Assembly: GCA_016219875.1 (NCBI GenBank)
Contig: JACRJZ010000073.1
Span: 1 to 64,000 of the forward strand
DNA: 64,000 nucleotides
From: Verrucomicrobiota bacterium
GTDB lineage: Bacteria; Verrucomicrobiota; Verrucomicrobiia; Limisphaerales; JACRJZ01
Direction: 5' to 3'
In this document: piece after piece, positions 37,525 through 45,598 of the stretch
How the letters are laid out: every line of letters begins with the position of its first letter
Position numbering within the stretch: position 1 is the stretch's first letter
The notes under the pieces: model-generated
Told to the model about the DNA's origin: nothing
Databases searched by the model: none
The model's input: the letters and a program-made list of their open reading frames with translations, nothing else
Position numbers and translations under genes: made by a program

Positions 37525-39530
37525 ATACCCGATCCTGTGAACTCACCACGACCGCTTCGGCGCTTGCGTTTGCCGCGCTGGCTTTGGTCAGCCAAGCCGC
37601 GCCCGCTCCCGTTGTGCTGAAGGATGTCTCCATCTACGGCTTCCCGGATTTTCTGACCTCGCTCAACAGCACCACCAAAGGCTGGATGTTCGCCCCGCCG
37701 TTTGTGGGCTTGAAATGGGTCGAGTTGAACGGCGTGCTCCTGGTCGGCAACACGGGCGTCAACGATCCTGAAACCGGCCTCGCCTTCACCGGCGCGCCCA
37801 CGAATCATGTGGTGAGCGGATTGGACTGGCTCGAAGCCAGCCAGCGCCCCGCCCGCAACGGCATTTCCCGCGGTGGCCTTGTCGGCGACGCGCTCCCTTT
37901 TGGCCTCAAACTCGCCGCCACTCCGGGCCACACTTACCTGTTGGAAATCCTGACCCTCGGCAGCAAAACAAAACGCGCCTTCAACGTGATGGTGAACGGC
38001 CAGCCTGTCGTCAAGGACTGGACGGTTTTGGCCGACAAAGCCGCCAACCGCTTGCTTCGCCTCCAGGTCGAAGCCGCCGCCAACGGCATTGATCTCCAAT
38101 TCACGCTGGGCACCCGCGCTGACGCCGATCCTACCCCCGCGCTCAGCGCCCTTGCGCTCACGGACCTGGCTGGCGGCGTCTCGCAGCACGATCCGATCTT
38201 TGGCCGCGTCGCAACCGGGTTGGTGAACATCGCCGCGCTTGGCACTGGCAGCAGTCCCGACGGCATGAAGCAGGACGGCGACGGCAGGGGTTCCCAAGCG
38301 GCCCTTGACGGCGACCCGAGCACCTATTGGGACGAACAGGATAATGCCAAGCTTTACCGCTACGTTGTGAGCTTCAAGCAGCCGGAGAAGATTTCCGCCC
38401 TCGCCATCATGGGCTGGGCGCAACACGACTTCGCGCCCAAGGACTTTGAAGTTCTCTGCGACGGCAAAGCCGTGAAGAAGGTTGAGAACGCCCAATACGA
38501 TAGAAACATTCTCCACCTGCCGCTCGACGACACCACCTGCCAGTCCATCGAACTCAAGATTACCGGTTACTACGGGCGTTCGCCCGCCATCCGCGAACTT
38601 GGTATCTTCAGCCGCGAACCTCATGTCGGCATCCCGAAGCCAACCTCGGCCGCCGCGAAGTCTGAACCCAAGGACGGTGGCCCGATTTTCGCGGAGTGGC
38701 CCGTGACCTACCAACAGCAGAAGCTGCTCGTCTATGCCTTGGGCAAGTTCAAACCTTACGTGAAGGAACTCGCCCCGTTCAAAGGCCGGAACATTTTCCG
38801 CGACGCGCCGTTCGATCACCTCCACCACCACGCGCTCATGTATGCCGTCAAGGCCAACGGCGTGAATTTCTGGGAAGAAGTGGCCGGCTGCGGCTTCCAG
38901 AAGCCCATCGAAACCTCGAACTGGACCGAGGGAAAGAGCGCGAACGGCCAGCCTCAATTCACGCTCAAGCAGCGCCTCCATTGGCTCGCGCCACAGGATG
39001 CCGATCTATCGGACACGACCCAGGTGGCGATCCTCGTCGAGCGCCGCACCCTCACGCTTACCGTCAACGAAGCGCAGCAGGAAGTCGCGCTGCACTGGAA
39101 GTCCGAGTTCGAGGTTGGCCCCAAGACGAACCAAGTGACCCTCACCGGCGCCAACTACCACGGCCTCGGAATGCGCTTTCTCCAACCGCTCGATCCGTTC
39201 GCCAAGCACCTCAACTCCGGCGGCGCTCCTGACCTGAGTGGCAACAAGCAGGACGTGTCGCAGCACCCGTGGGCCAGCGTCTCTTTCGGTCAGTCGGCGA
39301 CCCTCGTTCTGTTCGGCCATCCGGCCAACGCGCGCGGCGACTCGTGGTTCTTCACGATGCGGACGCCTTTCGCCTACTTGAGCGCCACGCAAAATCTCGA
39401 CAAGGAACCGCTCGTCTATCGCGCGGGGGAAAAGTTCCAAGTGAACTACCTCGTCACCCTCTACCCTGGGCCGAAATCGCCGGAAGCCATCAACCAGCGC
39501 GGGCAACAATGGGCCGGCTCCAAGCCGTGA
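37521..39530 (+). CDS. Secreted DUF6807 (PmoA-like) protein with discoidin-type domain
   Basis: The 669-residue protein has a signal peptide (to about 27) and an N-terminal domain at about 30-215. That domain matches the one in the triple LamG protein (FLTSLNSTTKGW, VGNTGVNDPETGLAF, VSGLDW, TYLLEILTLGSKTKRAFNVM). A discoidin/F5-8C-like domain follows at about 225-370 (SQAALDGDPSTYWDEQD). The DUF6807 domain at about 385-660 has the His cluster DAPFDHLHHHALMYAV and ends with YLVTLYPGPKSPEAINQ. DUF6807 proteins are sometimes labelled PmoA-like and are common near sugar-oxidoreductase genes. Their reaction is not established. Translation is coupled to the preceding zincin by a 4-bp overlap. Confidence 0.82.
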   Translation: MNTRSCELTTTASALAFAALALVSQAAPAPVVLKDVSIYGFPDFLTSLNSTTKGWMFAPPFVGLKWVELNGVLLVGNTGVNDPETGLAFTGAPTNHVVSGLDWLEASQRPARNGISRGGLVGDALPFGLKLAATPGHTYLLEILTLGSKTKRAFNVMVNGQPVVKDWTVLADKAANRLLRLQVEAAANGIDLQFTLGTRADADPTPALSALALTDLAGGVSQHDPIFGRVATGLVNIAALGTGSSPDGMKQDGDGRGSQAALDGDPSTYWDEQDNAKLYRYVVSFKQPEKISALAIMGWAQHDFAPKDFEVLCDGKAVKKVENAQYDRNILHLPLDDTTCQSIELKITGYYGRSPAIRELGIFSREPHVGIPKPTSAAAKSEPKDGGPIFAEWPVTYQQQKLLVYALGKFKPYVKELAPFKGRNIFRDAPFDHLHHHALMYAVKANGVNFWEEVAGCGFQKPIETSNWTEGKSANGQPQFTLKQRLHWLAPQDADLSDTTQVAILVERRTLTLTVNEAQQEVALHWKSEFEVGPKTNQVTLTGANYHGLGMRFLQPLDPFAKHLNSGGAPDLSGNKQDVSQHPWASVSFGQSATLVLFGHPANARGDSWFFTMRTPFAYLSATQNLDKEPLVYRAGEKFQVNYLVTLYPGPKSPEAINQRGQQWAGSKP

Positions 39531-39568
39531 TTCGCAACGTCGGCTGCTGTCCCGCACCTCGCCAGCCG

Positions 39569-39840
39569 CGTAGCAGCCGACGTGAGGAGGCTCCATTCAA
39601 ATGCTGAGTGCGGAATGCAGAATGCGGAATTGAACATCAGAGCCTGCCAAGGAACGGAGCGCGGCTGTGTCCGCAGGACCAGCCGCAGCACCAACCCAGG
39701 CGCGGGGCGTGGGAGCAAGTTCGAGCTTCGTCCTCTGGAGCGTGCTGCGGCTGGGTTTCGACCACAGCCGCGCTCCGTTCCTTGGCCCGAGGCAGCAGCG
39801 CTGTTTCGCTGCTCCGATTCTCCTCACGCCGGCTGCTACG
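39569..39840. repeat. Three nested palindromic arms in the gap after the DUF6807 gene
   Basis: Outer arms are GTAGCAGCCGACGTGAGGAG-type (39569-39589 against 39820-39840, one or two mismatches). Middle arms are a 24-bp perfect pair (39646-39669 against 39763-39786, GGAACGGAGCGCGGC core). Inner arms are a 12-bp perfect pair (39679-39690 against 39743-39754, CCAGCCGCAGCA). Short tandem GCGGAAT/GCAGAAT units lie at 39606-39630. The 330-bp gap holds no gene. Confidence 0.8.
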
Positions 39841-39860
39841 AAGCTGGAGAGAAATGCCGG

Positions 39861-40796
39861 CTATTCCGCTTTTGCCGGCGCTGGAGGCTCGGCCGGTTCT
39901 GCCGGCGCTTGGACTTTGGGCAGACGTTGGAACTCCGCCTTCACTTCCTTCTTCGACACCGTCACCAGCGTCCAGCCCTCCATCAGCTTCCCCTTGGGCG
40001 ATCCGAACGACACCGGCGGGGTCGTGTAGAGCAGCACGCCCTCGGCGGTGTTGGTCAGGCCGCGATGCAGGTGCCCGCTCAGGATGGCCTTCACGCGCCC
40101 CTGCTTCGCCAACGCCAGCAACCGCGCCCGCGGATACGGCTCCATGTTGAAGTAATCCCCGCCCGGCTCATCCACCGTCTTCAGGAAGGGCGGGTGGTGC
40201 TGGAGGATGATCGTCGGCGGCGTGTTGGTCTTCTCCAGTTCGCTTTCGAGCAGGTCCCACATCGTCCGCTCGCGCGGCAGCTTGCTGCCGAACAGGCCGG
40301 AGTTCAGTCCGATGATCCGTGTGCCGGCGGCCTCGCGCACCCAGAAGGAGCGGCCCATCGTCAACTCATAGTCGCGCACGCGGCCAAAATTCGTCTCCGC
40401 CTTCGGGTTCTTCTTGCCGGGAATCCGTTTGTTGCCCAAGTCGTGATTCCCTGGCACGCACCAGACCGGCGCGTGGAAGCCGCGGATCGTGCGGCGGAAC
40501 TCCGCCAGTTCCGCCGGCGTGCCGTGCTCGGTCAGGTCGCCCCCCACGAGCACGAGATCGACGTTGGCGGCATTGACCGCTTCAATCGTTTTGGCGAAGC
40601 GCAACGAGTAAAGCCGCTCCTCTTTGTTCGTGGTAAACGTGGTCAGCACGTGGGTGTCCGACACCAGCGCAATCCGAGCCGGTCCGGCCTGGGCGCTCGG
40701 CGCGGGCACGGGCGTGCGACAAGCGACCAACAGCGCGGCCAGCGCGAGAGTCACGGCCAAACGCCAGAGTGGAGATGCCAAGTTGTTCTTCGTCAT
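39861..40796 (-). CDS. Lipoprotein metallophosphoesterase
   Basis: The 311-residue protein starts with a lipoprotein signal (MTKNNLASPLWRLAVTLALA followed by ALLVAC). The calcineurin-like phosphoesterase motifs are complete: DTH (ALVSDTHVL), GD (LVGGDLTEHG), GNHD (CVPGNHDLGN), a His-His pair (ILQHHPPF) and GHLH (LSGHLHRG). The Ala/Pro-rich tail is low complexity. An ATG 30 bp upstream is an alternative start. The substrate is unknown. The 280 bp upstream hold no visible gene. Confidence 0.85.
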   Translation of the reverse strand: MTKNNLASPLWRLAVTLALAALLVACRTPVPAPSAQAGPARIALVSDTHVLTTFTTNKEERLYSLRFAKTIEAVNAANVDLVLVGGDLTEHGTPAELAEFRRTIRGFHAPVWCVPGNHDLGNKRIPGKKNPKAETNFGRVRDYELTMGRSFWVREAAGTRIIGLNSGLFGSKLPRERTMWDLLESELEKTNTPPTIILQHHPPFLKTVDEPGGDYFNMEPYPRARLLALAKQGRVKAILSGHLHRGLTNTAEGVLLYTTPPVSFGSPKGKLMEGWTLVTVSKKEVKAEFQRLPKVQAPAEPAEPPAPAKAE

Positions 40797-41076
40797 AACG
40801 GCGAAAGCTTCCACCAGCTTCGTCATTCTGTGAACTCCGAAATGGGGGAAAGCTCCAGGTCCGGTTTGACGAGGGAGAGGGGAGCGGCGGTCATTGGGCT
40901 TTGGCCCTCTCATCCCGTGCTCTCCTTTCTCCTCTACTGGCCAAAAAATCCGCTGCAACAGCGGCCGGAAACCCGGCGCAGTTTGCGATGGAGGAGGTGA
41001 AGGCTGTTCCGGTGAACAGACAAACAACCGGTGACGGACGCTCCCGAACCGCCATCCACCTCCATCGCCTGTCCAC

Positions 41077-43140
41077 TCAACCCCGCGTGCGCAGCCACCG
41101 TTGCATGAGGGGCACGCGCAGGCGCCAGACTCCCTTCTCCTCAGCCACCAGCAAGCGTCGCCGCAGCGACCGGTGGATGGCTTCGTCTCCCGGCGGAGGC
41201 TGGCTTTCCACGTTGCGAAAGCGCGACACATACTCCCATTCGTCCGGCAGACGGCATTCGTTTTGCACGAGTTGCCGCAAGACGATGTCGCCCGACACGA
41301 TGGCCTTGTTCAACGCCCGCTCCAGCACTTGCGCGTCGGCCTGGCGCTGCTCGCTGTCGTTGAGCAAGTCCACGGTGGTTTCGGCGATCAGTTGCACCAG
41401 ATGCGGCCAGCCACCCGCCTCCCGATGGATGCGTTCGATGCCGCCTTCTCCCCAAAAGGCCGGATCGAAACGTGGCCGCTTCGGGTCATCCTTGGCCCAG
41501 AGCGGACAGTAGCGCAGGGGATCGGTCAGCAGGAGCCGGGTTTCGTCGGCCGAGAAAAGCCCCACTTCGACCGTCCGCGCGCTGATCAGGTAAGACGGCC
41601 ACTCCGCGTGGCTCAGTTCGCCGATCTCGTGGCTGCCCGCCAGCAGCCAGGTCAACTGCCGGTGGGTCTGGATCGACTCCCGAAGCAGCGCCAGGAAATC
41701 TTTGGAGAAGACTCCCTCTCCGATCTTCTGGTCCACGTACTCGTATTCGTCCAGCGCCACGAGCAAACGCCGGTTGCCGTCTTGGAGCGAACCATTCACT
41801 TGGCCGAGGAAATCCCGAAAGCAGGGCAAATCTTTCGTCACCAGCTCAAGCCGCCGGCCTTCCGGCAGATGGCTCTGGATGCGGTCAGCGAGCAGGGCCA
41901 ACAGCAGGTCCAGGGAAGTGAACGCCTTGGCATCTTCCATCGAAACGACCACCACCCGCACCGATGACGGCAGGAAACCCGCCACGTTGCGCAAGACCGT
42001 GGATTTGCCCACCCGGCGGCGGCCATAGAGAACGAGGGCCGGGCAGCCGGTGGCGAGGGTCATCTGCCGCTCCAGTTCCCCAAACACGCCATTCCGCGGC
42101 ACAAAAGCCTCCTTCGACTGATCCACCGGGTCACCGGCGCGGAAGACCTGCGGCGTGGGCTGGCGCGCGGTGATCGCGACCGCCTCCGCGAGTTGCCGGT
42201 CGGCTGTTTCCAACCAGCGGAAAGCGGCGGCGCGAAACCCCGTGGCCAGCGGCTCCGCCATGCCGCTGACGGTGTGGCGAAAATTCTCGATCTCGGTGTG
42301 CAGCAGTCTGGCATGAGGCTCACGAAGCACTGGCCGGTCCAGCGTGTTCAGGAGGGTCTGCTGCCGGGAAATCTCATTCACCAATTCCCGCACGCGCGGA
42401 GTCTGGGCCAGGAAACCCTTCCCACCTTCGGGCAACTGGCTGACGATGAAGGGAAGCCGGGTAAGGTCCGCGACCCGCCCCGCGTCTCTGGCGATGAGCG
42501 CGATCCGCGCCCGCAGCGCGGCCGGACGCTGGCTGGGATAGGTGGCAATCAGCCGCTCGATTTCGGCTCGGCCGGCCTCTCCGTCGTGCTCGGCATACGA
42601 AAGGAGCAGACGATCAAGCCTTGGAAAGGGCAGTGAGCACAGATTGTCCCATGCCACAGGGTGCCAGCCATACCAACGCCCCTGTACAGCGGGCCACACA
42701 AAAGCCCAGTGAAACAGATGGTAGTACGCTCTGAGCAGGCTGATCCCGAAGGCGATCCCGCCGGCGATCCCGCCGGCGATCCCGAGGGCGATCTCGTCGG
42801 CGATCTCGTCGGCGATCCCGAAGGCGATCCCGAAGGCGATCCCGAAGGCGGTCTGGAACAAATGCCACTGAAGAAGATCATTTCCCGTACGGGAACCCGC
42901 CTGGCTTGGCAGAGCCAGAACTCCAAACAGAACTAGGCGCCCCAAGATCGCCAGCAAGAAACACCAGGGCAACGCATGCACCCAGAGTGCTGCACCCGCC
43001 TTCAAGGCTGTTAGGTTGGGCACTTCCTCCAAAGCCTCTCTCAACTGGTGCGGCCGCCGGTAAAGCAATCCCAACCACCCAAGCGCGGCGCGGTGGCTGC
43101 GCCAGCCGAACCCAAGCTGCTCGAGCGGCGCGGGGTTCAT
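41077..43140 (-). CDS. Membrane-anchored STAND/AAA-type ATPase, partner of the TIR protein
   Basis: The 687-residue protein has an N-terminal part with membrane-like helices (LPWCFLLAILGRLVLFGVLA). A repetitive glycine/isoleucine segment (GIAFGIAFGIADEIADEIAL and on, residues 99-133) is followed by a further hydrophobic stretch. The ATPase domain has Walker A at about 373-380 (YGRRRVGKST) and Walker B (RRLLVALDEYEYVD). A C-terminal winged-helix-like region contains HRSLRRRLLVAEEKGVWRLR. This is the layout of STAND-type sensors, in which an N-terminal or partner effector is controlled by nucleotide-driven oligomerisation. Its start overlaps the TIR gene stop (ATGA). A role in antiphage defence or regulated cell death is inferred from the TIR partner and the island context. 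Confidence 0.75.
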   Translation of the reverse strand: MNPAPLEQLGFGWRSHRAALGWLGLLYRRPHQLREALEEVPNLTALKAGAALWVHALPWCFLLAILGRLVLFGVLALPSQAGSRTGNDLLQWHLFQTAFGIAFGIAFGIADEIADEIALGIAGGIAGGIAFGISLLRAYYHLFHWAFVWPAVQGRWYGWHPVAWDNLCSLPFPRLDRLLLSYAEHDGEAGRAEIERLIATYPSQRPAALRARIALIARDAGRVADLTRLPFIVSQLPEGGKGFLAQTPRVRELVNEISRQQTLLNTLDRPVLREPHARLLHTEIENFRHTVSGMAEPLATGFRAAAFRWLETADRQLAEAVAITARQPTPQVFRAGDPVDQSKEAFVPRNGVFGELERQMTLATGCPALVLYGRRRVGKSTVLRNVAGFLPSSVRVVVVSMEDAKAFTSLDLLLALLADRIQSHLPEGRRLELVTKDLPCFRDFLGQVNGSLQDGNRRLLVALDEYEYVDQKIGEGVFSKDFLALLRESIQTHRQLTWLLAGSHEIGELSHAEWPSYLISARTVEVGLFSADETRLLLTDPLRYCPLWAKDDPKRPRFDPAFWGEGGIERIHREAGGWPHLVQLIAETTVDLLNDSEQRQADAQVLERALNKAIVSGDIVLRQLVQNECRLPDEWEYVSRFRNVESQPPPGDEAIHRSLRRRLLVAEEKGVWRLRVPLMQRWLRTRG
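42742..42849 (-). repeat. Nine tandem 12-bp units inside the STAND gene
   Basis: Read on the plus strand the units are variants of GATCCCGAAGGC, with GCC, GGG or TCG replacing the GAA-type part in some copies. In the gene they encode four-residue repeats (AFGI, AGGI, ADEI, ALGI). Copy-number change would stay in frame. Confidence 0.9.
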
Positions 43141-44066
43141 GGACGTGCTTTCAGTTCGGCCAGCTTCAGGTTGATCTCGGAAACCGGGTGCCCCGCTGGA
43201 AGCAGGGAATCAAACGGGCGGTGAGACTGGACCAGCAATGCCAGCTTCCTGTCCGTCATCACCAGATGCCGGAGCGCCCGGAAGAGGTCCAAGCCATACT
43301 CGTTCTGCCGATCCGCCACGCAGTCGAAACGCAGCAGGGCCAGCCGGGCGAAAGGCAAGGCATCCAGAGCGCGGGAGAACTTCACCAAGTCCTCGGGCTT
43401 GTCCGGCAGCGTGGCGTGGTGGCCGAACTGCCGGAGGATGGCTTCCAACAGCCCGCGTCGTGAAGCCGTCTCGCCTTTCTCCAGGTCCACGATCTTCAAG
43501 TCCGGCAGCAGCGGGGCCGGAATCGCGCAGCCACGGACGTGTTCCAGGAGCGGTTGCCATTTGACTCCCCGCTCCGTCACCAGGTTCACCGATTCTCCGC
43601 GCTGGAGCCAGCGCACGACATCATCGCGGACCTGGAGCCATTCCGGGGCGCCGGTGCCCAAACTGGCGCCACAGGCCTCCAGAAGCTTCTTCCACTGGTG
43701 CGCGTCCGCGTCATTCGACAACTCCACGTAAAGCGGGGCGGGATGCGTGAGCTTGCGCGGCCAGGGATGATGGTTGTCCAGTCGCACCGGAACAACCAAG
43801 CCACGGGTGAAATCAGGGTCCAGCGCCAAGGCCCGGTCCATTTCGTGGCGGCAATACGGGCTGTCCAGATAGTCCTTGGTGAGCACGAGCACATGCACGT
43901 CGGCCTGGTCCTGGATCGCGTCCATCTGGCCGACGACGCCTTTGCCGGCCTGAAAGCGTTCGCCGTCAATGAGCACTTCCACCCCGCCGGCTTCGAGACA
44001 GGGTTTAAGCCGGCTCCAGACCCACGCTCCTTGGGTGTGGCGATAGCTGACAAAGGCCTTCTTCAT
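43137..44066 (-). CDS. TIR-domain protein with a degenerate STAND-like C-terminal half
   Basis: The 309-residue protein begins with a TIR domain: strand KKAFVSYRH, BB-loop region LIDGERFQAGKGVVGQMDAI, strand VHVLVLTKDYLDSPYC and Glu75 in CRHEMDRAL, the position of the NADase catalytic Glu in enzymatic TIRs. Residues about 160-309 resemble the later half of STAND/AAA modules but without a Walker A. They comprise a VDLEK-type strand, LLEAILRQFG, ALLRFDCVADRQNEYG in the Walker B place, then LRHLVMTDRKLALLVQSHRP. Enzymatic TIRs deplete NAD or make signalling cyclic ADP-ribose. It overlaps the ATPase gene by 4 bp, so the two are one operon. The activity is not proven by sequence. Confidence 0.8.
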   Translation of the reverse strand: MKKAFVSYRHTQGAWVWSRLKPCLEAGGVEVLIDGERFQAGKGVVGQMDAIQDQADVHVLVLTKDYLDSPYCRHEMDRALALDPDFTRGLVVPVRLDNHHPWPRKLTHPAPLYVELSNDADAHQWKKLLEACGASLGTGAPEWLQVRDDVVRWLQRGESVNLVTERGVKWQPLLEHVRGCAIPAPLLPDLKIVDLEKGETASRRGLLEAILRQFGHHATLPDKPEDLVKFSRALDALPFARLALLRFDCVADRQNEYGLDLFRALRHLVMTDRKLALLVQSHRPFDSLLPAGHPVSEINLKLAELKARP

Positions 44067-44116
44067 GCCGGCATTGTGCCTTCGCCAGTTCCGCCGACAA
44101 GTCTGGAAATCACGCG

Positions 44117-44475
44117 GCTCATCCCATCGTCAGCCTGGATGGCCCGTTGAGCCGGGTGCCGTTCGAGATGCTCCCGGTGCCGTTCGGCGGCACGAACCGC
44201 TGGCTGGTCGAGGAGAAGACCATCAAGCGCGGCGCGGTGCCAAGGCTGCCTCAAGCTCGGTTCGGGAGCACTCGTAGCGCAGACTTTCCAGTCTGCCGTA
44301 TCGCAGGTTTTCTAACCTGCAGACGTTGGAAACGGGCAGCGGGCCGGGAGTTCCAGCGCCCTGCCGACTCGAAAGTCGGCGCTACGGCAGGTTGGAAAAC
44401 CTGCGCTACCCAATGCGCCGGGCGGGAGCTTGATGCAGCCTTGGCGCGGTGCCGTCGCCCGGCCTTTGGATTTGA
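44117..44475 (+). pseudogene. CHAT-domain gene remnant interrupted by a miniature element
   Basis: The fragment encodes HPIVSLDGPLSRVPFEMLPV then GGTNRWLVEEKTI, which resembles the CHAT (caspase-like) core around the PDG-L-PFE-L segment. It is broken at 44241 by the miniature element. Removing that element and one 9-bp target copy restores the frame to KRGAVPSPGLWI and a stop at 44473-44475. The His and Cys catalytic regions are absent, so only a piece remains. The CHAT call rests on this short stretch. Confidence 0.5.
44241..44443. mobile_element. Miniature inverted-repeat element, copy 2, with 9-bp target duplication
   Basis: The 203-bp element has terminal inverted repeats CAAGGCTGCCTCAAGCTC and its near-complement at the other end. 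Perfect 9-bp direct repeats GCGCGGTGC flank it at 44232-44240 and 44444-44452. It is the inverted counterpart of the copy at 12642-12843, with high identity in the outer 70 bp on each side and internal GTAGC/GCTAC hairpin modules. It lies inside a CHAT remnant, 83 bp upstream of the WXG100 gene start. Confidence 0.88.
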
Positions 44476-44526
44476 CTTTGCCCTGCCCGGCAACATGCTC
44501 CGTCCACGCACGGAACGACTCGAGTT

Positions 44527-44799
44527 ATGGCGCAAGCAATCATGGATCCGGAGCAGGTCCGGCGATTTGCCGACGAGCTGCAAAAGTTCAACGGCGAATT
44601 GCAGAACCGCATGGCCTCGCTGCAGGCGCGGTTCGCCGCGCTAGGTGACACCTGGCAGGACCAGGAGCACGCCAAGTTTGCCGAGGAATTCGCAGTCACC
44701 ATGAAGGCGATGAAGAAGTTCGTCGAAGCGTCCAGCCGCCACACCCCGTATCTCCTGCGCAAGGCCCAGCGCATCGAGGAGTATCTGACCCAGCGCTAG
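44527..44799 (+). CDS. WXG100-family (ESAT-6-like) protein
   Basis: The 90-residue protein is a predicted helical hairpin with the central WxG-type turn as WQD (LGDTWQDQEHAKFAEEF, about residues 40-55). Length and placement match WXG100 substrates of type VII-like secretion. It is the first gene of a four-gene run ending in an EccC-like ATPase. An internal Met6 is an alternative start; no strong ribosome site is seen. It is probably the secreted substrate or an adaptor of the ATPase. Confidence 0.8.
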   Translation: MAQAIMDPEQVRRFADELQKFNGELQNRMASLQARFAALGDTWQDQEHAKFAEEFAVTMKAMKKFVEASSRHTPYLLRKAQRIEEYLTQR

Positions 44800-44801
44800 C
44801 C

Positions 44802-45389
44802 GTGGCGGACCAGGCACGCATCACTTCGGTCGAAGCCCTGGATGAGTTCCGGGCCAGCCTGATCGTCTATCTGAGCAAGGCGCGGCCTGCGTTGGAGGAA
44901 GTCAGCAGCGACGTGTTGCGCGTGCGGACGTGGCTGGAGCACGAGCAGCGGACGCACTGGGAGAACCAGCTTCGCCGCCGCACGCGGGCGTTGGAGCAGG
45001 CGCAACAAGCCCTCTTCGGCGCGCGCGTTTCGACGTTGCGCGAGGCGACGGAGGCGGAAAACGCCGCCGTGCAGCGGGCCAGGCGCGCGGTCGAGGAAGC
45101 CGAGGCCAAACTCAAGCGCGTCCGGCATTGGAGCCGCGACTTCGACAGCCACGTCGAGCCGATGGCCAAGCAACTCGACCAGTTGCGCAACCTCCTCGCC
45201 ATCGACCTGCCGCGGGCGGTGGCCCATCTGGCGGAGGTCATCAAGACGCTCTCGGATTACGCCGGCATGACGCTCTCGGTGGACGGCGGCGGGGCAGGGG
45301 CGCCGCGAGCGACGGAGGCTCCGGCTGACGCGAACCTGCCTGCCCAGGACGCCGGACACGCGGTCACCGGGCAAGGAGCCACGCCATGA
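44802..45389 (+). CDS. Coiled-coil protein of the WXG100/EccC-like locus
   Basis: The 195-residue protein starts at GTG 44802, two bases after the WXG100 stop. It is mostly long helices with heptad character (LRRRTRALEQAQQALFGARV, RRAVEEAEAKLKRVRHWSRD) and ends in a disordered Gly/Ala/Pro tail. Similar helical proteins accompany WXG100 genes in Planctomycetota and Verrucomicrobiota. A chaperone or second secreted substrate role is inference. The stop overlaps the next ATG (ATGA). Confidence 0.65.
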   Translation: MADQARITSVEALDEFRASLIVYLSKARPALEEVSSDVLRVRTWLEHEQRTHWENQLRRRTRALEQAQQALFGARVSTLREATEAENAAVQRARRAVEEAEAKLKRVRHWSRDFDSHVEPMAKQLDQLRNLLAIDLPRAVAHLAEVIKTLSDYAGMTLSVDGGGAGAPRATEAPADANLPAQDAGHAVTGQGATP

Positions 45390-45598
45390 GCATGGGCGCG
45401 AGCAAGCAGCGGCTCACCGGCATGACCCGCGAGTTGCTGCTGAAATGGGACCAGACCAAAGAGCATTGGCAGGACGCCAAGAGCCGTGAGTTCGAGCAGA
45501 AGTACATCACCGAACTCGTCGCCGGCGTGGACAAAGCCGTCGCCGTCATCGAGCAGTTGGATAAACTGGCGGCCAAGATCAGGAGCGACTGTGAGTAG
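45386..45598 (+). CDS. Small helical protein, second WXG100-like candidate
   Basis: The 70-residue product (MSMGASKQRLTGMTRELLLK, then WDQTKEHWQDAKSREFEQKY) has one WQD motif in the same setting as the WXG100 protein two genes upstream, followed by a C-terminal helix. It may be a short WXG100 relative that pairs with the first. It overlaps the genes on both sides by a few bases, so all four are tightly coupled. Confidence 0.65.
   Translation: MSMGASKQRLTGMTRELLLKWDQTKEHWQDAKSREFEQKYITELVAGVDKAVAVIEQLDKLAAKIRSDCE

Noticed and set aside
42742..42849. Tandem 12-bp units considered as a CRISPR-like array
   Set aside because: There are no unique spacers, and the units are in frame inside a gene.
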